Part shown: one piece after another, positions 58,971 to 64,000 of the stretch | Layout of the letters: every line of letters begins with the position of its first letter | How positions within the stretch are numbered: the first letter of the stretch is position 1 | Source: Geosiphon pyriformis | Taxonomy: Eukaryota > Glomeromycota > Glomeromycetes > Archaeosporales > Geosiphonaceae | Direction of reading: 5' to 3' | NCBI GenBank assembly: GCA_016748015.1 | Contig: JAAOMT010000046.1 | Coordinates: forward strand, 62,001 to 126,000 | Length of the DNA stretch: 64,000 nt | The notes under the pieces: generated by a model | Databases searched by the model: none | What the model was told of the DNA's origin: nothing | The model's input: the letters and a program-made list of their open reading frames with translations, nothing else | Position numbers and translations under genes: made by a program

Positions 58971-60536
58971 TACGATAAAAATATATTCTAGAATTCAGAG
59001 TTGAAGGGAGAAGGGAATTAAGCAATTTTATCAAGAATGAAAAGTAAAGATGAATTTGTAGTTGATTGCTTTATCAGTTTTTAAATATTACGATTAGAAA
59101 CGACTTTGGTGACCTAATCAGCTGATGCATTAAAAATGGTTGCAAATTTTCTTTAATTTGATGATTCACGTTCTGATCGTATGAGAGCCTAAGGACTAGT
59201 ATTCTTCTGGTCAGTGAAGGTAATGATAGAAAAATTTTCCTGATGCATAATTCTTTAATTTCGAATAAATGAAATTTGAAACATTCTTATTAACTTTATT
59301 CCAATCTCCAGTAATTCCGATCTGTGAGTTTTTACCTTGGGCGTATTGTAGATTACGATGGAATTGAGATATTTAGTTGAGGACGTAATGTAATAAAAAT
59401 AAATCACCTCCGATTCCACATCAGAAAAACCAAAATTTTTCCTTAGGGTTATTACTAAAGATTCTCTATCAAATCAGTTTCTGATATACAATGGTTTGAT
59501 ATTAATTGATCAAAGAATGCAAGTCTAAAAAATTCTCATTTTCAAAACAATAATAAATAGTAATATGTTAAATATTTCAGATTAGAAATCTCAGATTGCT
59601 GATTTTATTTAAAGCAGATCAATTTAAATCATTAAAGATTAAATCTTGGTTGAATTACACTATATGTTTAAGCAATTAAAAACATTAAATTTAAAAATTT
59701 TAAGTATCGAAATTTAATATAATAATAAAAAAATTAAGACAAATTTTTTTATTATTGGTATATTTTACAAAAATCAAAAAAAAACAATTTGGCAAAAAAA
59801 TTAAAATTTTCTTTTAAATATTAATTATCGGTTTAGAAATATTTAATTTTTCTAATTTAAGATTATTAAAATTTTATCCATAAAAATACATTCATTTCAA
59901 ATTATATTGTATAATTCACATTCTGATAAAATTTGAAATACAATTAATCCATTTAATCATGTTAATATTTATAACAATTCCGAATTGTTTTAATGCCAAG
60001 TTTAAGATTTTTTAAATTAAGTGTATTGACTGCAATTTAAATACATTTAACATGTACATATTCTATACTAAACACAGCTCACGCTTTTTTTTTATACATT
60101 ATCAGCCATTTGAGCCAATTAAGATTACACTACTCTATTTTTAATCATTTATTATTATTAAAAGAGCATAAAAACTTCTTATTTATCAAATTACTTATGT
60201 TTAAGATTAGTTTTAATATTTTTATGCTTATCGACTATTATATTTAAATATTTTATTTTATTATTACATTTATTTTCATTTTTATGAACAGCTTTTAAAT
60301 TTTTTTAATGTAAATTCAAGAATATTCTAATCAATTTTATTATTTTAAATTTAATTAATTTTATGTTATTATGAATTCTAATCCAATTAATTATTTAACT
60401 TTTGAAAATAAATTTTTTGGCAATAAAAATTTATTAATAATCATAAATTATAATAAATATTAGTGTATAATTATTAGATAAAACCCAAAATTTTTGTACT
60501 TTCTTATAATTTTACACATAATTTTTTTATTTGTAT
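58971..60536. other. Region upstream of DMC1; AT-rich, no gene seen
   Basis: 58971-59400 has mixed composition and should contain the DMC1 promoter, though no clear TATA box or known element stands out. 59500-60536 is about as AT-rich as the repeat zone but shows no match to the families described here. Confidence 0.45.
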
Positions 60537-60850
60537 TGTTATAATTAAAAATCATAATATTTATCAATCATTCTATTATATTAACCAATAATATCATATA
60601 ATTAACCATCTTATTTTTAGATAATAATTATTAATCTAATTAATAATTATTGATTTAATTATTAACTTAGTTATTAATTTGATTATTGATTGAATTATTA
60701 CTTTAATTATTAATTTGGTTATTAATCTCTTTTGATAACTATATAAATAATAAATTTTTTAATTATAGAAAAACATAAAATCCAAAAATTAAATACAATA
60801 AACACATATTCAATACTTTTTTTATATTATTTCTTTTTTTTTAAAATTTT
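60537..60850 (+). repeat. Family A LTR fragment, 5' part
   Basis: Starts TGTTATAATT and follows the 5' half of the element 1 LTR: the ACCATCTTATTTTTAG motif, about nine decayed 12-bp units, then AACTATATAAATAATAAA (the TATA box region). It fades out in T runs near 60850. Confidence 0.65.
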
Positions 60851-60899
60851 TTATTGTTCATAATGACAAAACTAATTATGTTATAACAGATTTAAACTA

Positions 60900-61360
60900 A
60901 TTAATAAATACAAAATTCTTAATAATTTAAACCAAAATAAGATTTTTTTTGTTTTAATGTATTTTTTATAACTTTTTTCTATATAAAATTAAGAAACATA
61001 AACAATTTTTTGGTTATTGAATTGATTTTAAGTTGGTATTTAAACTAAAAAAGAAAATTTTTAGTCTGTTTTTATTTTATATTTAGTAGTTAACACATTT
61101 GTAAATAATATTATCTGAGTTAATAACAATTATATTATAATACAACATATTTTTAATATTACTAATAAAACTATAGTTATTTTTATTAATAAATAGATAA
61201 TAAATATCTTTTTGTTTATTAGTATATTATCTATTACAATTGCTAAAAAAAAGAATTTTATTAGTATTTAGGCATATTTTTTCATAAAAAAATTATTTAA
61301 ATTCAAGTTTGTCTAGGATTTATTTTGACACAAAGTTTTTATTAATTTTTTTATTATTAA
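60900..61360 (+). pseudogene. LINE fragment: part of reverse transcriptase, plus strand
   Basis: Matches 4930-5390 of the left LINE in order (palm to thumb): IKLRNINNF-like start, then INNEKT-like and ISIAK-like pieces (near 61225-61245), ending VFINFFII where the other copies read VKFFVNLV. Full of stops. Directly followed by the antisense LINE. Confidence 0.55.
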
Positions 61361-61363
61361 CGT

Positions 61364-62242
61364 TTAATGAATAAGGCCCAAAAACCACCTAGTGCAATAC
61401 ATCAAACTAAGCAATCTAAACTAGGCACTAATTATGTACTTTCTACATGTGACCAGCCACTTAGACCAATCAGAGCAACACTATAAATCTATCAGAACAG
61501 AAACCACACCATTTATACCAGAAAAAAAACAGCTATGTTTATGAAAACCAAAACAGACACCAACCATCTTGAAAATTCCAAGCAATCTAATCACTCCAGC
61601 AGAAAACATACATAACAAACCATGAGTCACAGGATACACAGAACCATCAAGTGGAATTAAACCGCCTTTTTTCATCAAAGCCCTATATTTAGCTCTAATC
61701 ACCCAAATATCTAAGTGGTAAGCAGCACCTAATTCTCAAACAAAATCAACAATAAACTTTTCTGCAACCTTGGTATTACCTAGAATAGACAAAGCTTCCT
61801 GAACCCAATTTCTAAACACAAAACTTTTGCCTACAGTAGTATACAACACATTATCAGATGTGCATAGAGAGAGCACTTGTAAGACACAAGATGAACACAA
61901 GCCCAATTCAGAAACACTTTGTCACTTGGCCAGATAAGACTTGAGAATGCTTTTACGAGCATTAGAATCAAATGTGCAAACAAAGAAATAGTCAGAACTT
62001 TCTATCTCACCACAATGCAGACATGAGACACTTGGGTAAATTTTACTATACAGACGTTTTTACACAGCAACTGGGAGACAGTAGTGGAGAGCCTTTAAAA
62101 AATAAGAGTGCAAACCAGCTGTAAATTTACTGGTAAAGCCGGCTGCCATATGGGAGTCAGAATGCCATACTGAAGCAATGCAAAACCAGTTCACATTACC
62201 AAGCAAACTGTCATCAACAATGTTGAAACCAGGACCAACCTC
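61364..62242 (-). pseudogene. LINE ORF2 C-terminal domain with CCHC-like motif, few stops
   Basis: Continues the RNase H frame past a stop at 62243. It shows FCIASVWHSDSHMAAGFTSK, ALHYCLPVAV, then YPSVSCLHCGEIESSDYFF (near 62040-61980), where C-x2-C is followed by Asp/Tyr at the usual His position. The final open piece is 61702-61481. The left LINE lacks most of this region. Confidence 0.65.
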
Positions 62243-62905
62243 TCAACAAGTCTGATTAATAGACCTGAAAATCTCATGAGCAAAATAACAAACATTCCCA
62301 GACACTGTCTTCCCAGTAGCCATAATAAATCTTTCTCTAACCAAAACAGGAAATGCCAAAGAAGAGCTCACAGCTAGACCAGCCAACTTATTAGCATGCT
62401 CATTACTTACAACACTTGAATGTCTTTTTATCTTATGCCAAGAAACAACAAGCTGCTTATTCTTAATTAAATTGACAATGCCATGCCACTTCATCCAACA
62501 GTGGTTGCAGAAATTCGAAGACACCAGAGCAGATTCAGCCACACATGTATCCAATACAGTCTGACTGTCTGAATAAACTACCACAGAACTGTCAGAGGAA
62601 ACACACTCTAATGCCAAAGCAATTGTCTGCAGTTCTGCCATAGTCGAAGATACCAATCCACCAATCTTAGCACCAATACCCATGTCCAGATCTGAGAAAT
62701 AAGCAGCAGCACCACATTTCATTTCACGTGAACCCAAATCTCTCAATGATCTATCAGTGTAGGCATTAACTACCCTCATATTCGCTGAAGAGAGACAATG
62801 GCTCAATCCAGAAACTGCATTCAAACTGCAAACATCCATATTTTGCAAACCTTCAATGCACAAATCATCAAAAGTAGAAGATTGATCCAAAAAGTCACAA
62901 ATCAA
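62243..62905 (-). pseudogene. LINE ORF2 RNase H domain, open 220 codons
   Basis: RNase H order is clear: NAYTDRSLRDLG (Asp 1; TDGS usual), STMAELQTIALAL (Glu), VVVYSDSQTVLD (Asp 2) and VVSNEHANKLAG (the last Asp, usually in ADxLA, is Asn). The open frame starts inside a longer protein (upstream reads PVPHWFTLICDFL), so 62905 is not the true start. It would degrade RNA in the RNA-DNA hybrid. Confidence 0.8.
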
Positions 62906-63097
62906 AGTGAACCAATGAGGGACAGGACTCTTTGGATCAAGTCTTTTTTAATGATGAAAGCTCTTCCAATCGAAAATTAAACTCTTTTTGGTATATAACT
63001 GCTTGGCAAAAATGATCTCAAACTTTCTGAGAGACAAAGAGATATCATAAAACAAAGAAGCATCTAGGACTGCAGATATTGGTGTTCCACCAGAAAA

Positions 63098-63706
63098 TCA
63101 GAATGCAGAAACAAAGAGATTGCTGAAAAACATGCCACAGTTCAAAAAAATTCTAACAACTTCTGCCAAAAAATTATTGACCGGACTGACATGCAACCTA
63201 ATTAGACAACGTAGAAAGTAAATAGATGACCAACTCAAAACTTGAAGATCCAAAGATCTATGATTGAACAAATGACCAAAAATACCATCAGCATTTGAGA
63301 AACACAACACAGAAGCCACCTTGCATTTAGTTTGTAACTGCTCAAAAGATCTTAAACTGTACAAAAAAGAATGATAAAAGGCCTCATTGGGAAAGTTTCT
63401 TGGAAGACCAGCTTTAAGCCTCAACCCCCTCCTGATCAATGTATCCCACTTCATACACACATTCCTGAAGACAAAGCTGAACTGAGTCCTGTAACTGATA
63501 ATTAGTTGCAACACAGTTAATACTAGATAAAGAAACTGCTTGTCCAAAATAGCTTTTTTGAGAACCAAATTGACAAAAAACTTGACATCCATGTGTGCCT
63601 TAGCCAAGCTTGATTTGGACAACCTTTCAAATAACAAATAAATGCCAAGATATTGATGAAACTCCTTCTTACAAGCAATTGAAATCAGCAGACTACTAAT
63701 TAACAA
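63098..63706 (-). pseudogene. LINE ORF2 reverse transcriptase thumb, open 202 codons
   Basis: Collinear with 5229-5462 of the left copy and beyond: SLLISIACKKEFHQYLGI, KSSLAKAHMDVKFFVNLVL, QFSFVFRNVCMKWDTLIRRG and LDLQVLSWSSIYFLRCLI. The frame ends at a TGA (SAF-stop-FSGG) where Trp or Arg is expected, then resumes toward RNase H. Confidence 0.78.
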
Positions 63707-64000
63707 TAAAGTATTACTAACCCTCTGATTGATAGAAATGGCTACAGTTTTTTCATTATTGATAAAAATGTTGTTTATCCTAAAAAATTCACTTGCTGTG
63801 TCCAGGATATACTGAGTAGTAGCCTAACTGCTCCCTATCTAGATAGTATTATCTACAAACACACCAGCAGCCAAAAAAGAAATCAAACTGTCTTGGTTTT
63901 CTATTCTGCCAGTTTTAGCTACAAATTTAGTATTAATTTAGTAACCACACAAACTTCCCTGTCTTTTGACCTCACACAAAAGGGGGTTATAAAAGATCTT

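Larger units (their letters stand above)
61364..64000 (-). mobile_element. LINE (same family as 1-6990), minus strand, 3' half
   Basis: Read leftwards it contains the RT palm end (about 64000-63740, with FVDNT at the catalytic FVDDT position), RT thumb, RNase H and a long C-terminal domain ending GLIH then TAA (61366-61364). It continues beyond the window. Composition is less AT-rich than the left copy. The frame is interrupted by a few stops, mostly TGA or TAA at Trp positions. A short A-rich tract (61341-61363 complement) follows the stop and could be its tail or the adjoining fragment. Confidence 0.82.

Overview
The window looks like a fungal nuclear genome segment, most probably an arbuscular-mycorrhizal fungus (Glomeromycotina, Rhizophagus-like). 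This rests on extreme AT richness, short GT-AG introns, a fungal gene set, and LINE and Ty3/gypsy families that I recall from that group. The species is an inference. No bacterial, organellar, rRNA, tRNA or CRISPR feature was seen.

Three layers are present. (1) About 1-51163 is a dense transposon nest. A decayed LINE (1-6990, +) carries a solo-LTR-like insert (repeat C). It abuts a truncated antisense Ty3/gypsy copy (family A, element 2), which is split by element 1 (8057-15753, +, target duplication CCAG). Next come the pol of a second gypsy family (B), a solo LTR (18715-19442, duplication GTAT), another repeat C and LTR fragments. From 21110 to 51163 lies one very old family A copy (element 3, -). 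It has been split by two pogo-type DNA transposons (21484-24315 and 25297-29326, both with TA duplications), by a repeat C (duplication ATAA) that itself holds element 4 (35007-42660, duplication ATAT), and by element 5 (43377-51103, duplication ATAT). The 5' LTR of element 3 can be rejoined on paper from three pieces spread over 17 kb.

(2) About 52800-59000 is a small gene island, all on the minus strand and with ordinary intron-exon structure: WDR5 (COMPASS WD40 subunit, 7 exons), PEX11 (peroxisome division, 4 exons) and DMC1 (meiotic recombinase, 11 exons). Each exon chain closes in frame to a full-length protein. CpG dinucleotides, rare in the older repeats, are kept here.

(3) About 60500-64000 returns to repeats: an LTR fragment, a plus-strand LINE fragment and the better preserved 3' half of a minus-strand LINE that runs off the window.

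All transposon copies are inactivated, mainly by C to T and G to A transitions (TGG to TGA, CAA/CAG to stop, catalytic Asp to Asn). The two LTRs of element 4 are equal in length and differ only by transitions by eye. This is a RIP-like or methyl-cytosine deamination signature. Features worth a second look are an extra 3' open reading frame (ORF X) still open in two otherwise broken family A copies, an integrase in its own reading frame, a 12-bp repeat array of variable copy number just upstream of the LTR TATA box, a 57-bp satellite inside one pogo element and a captured gene-like block inside the other.
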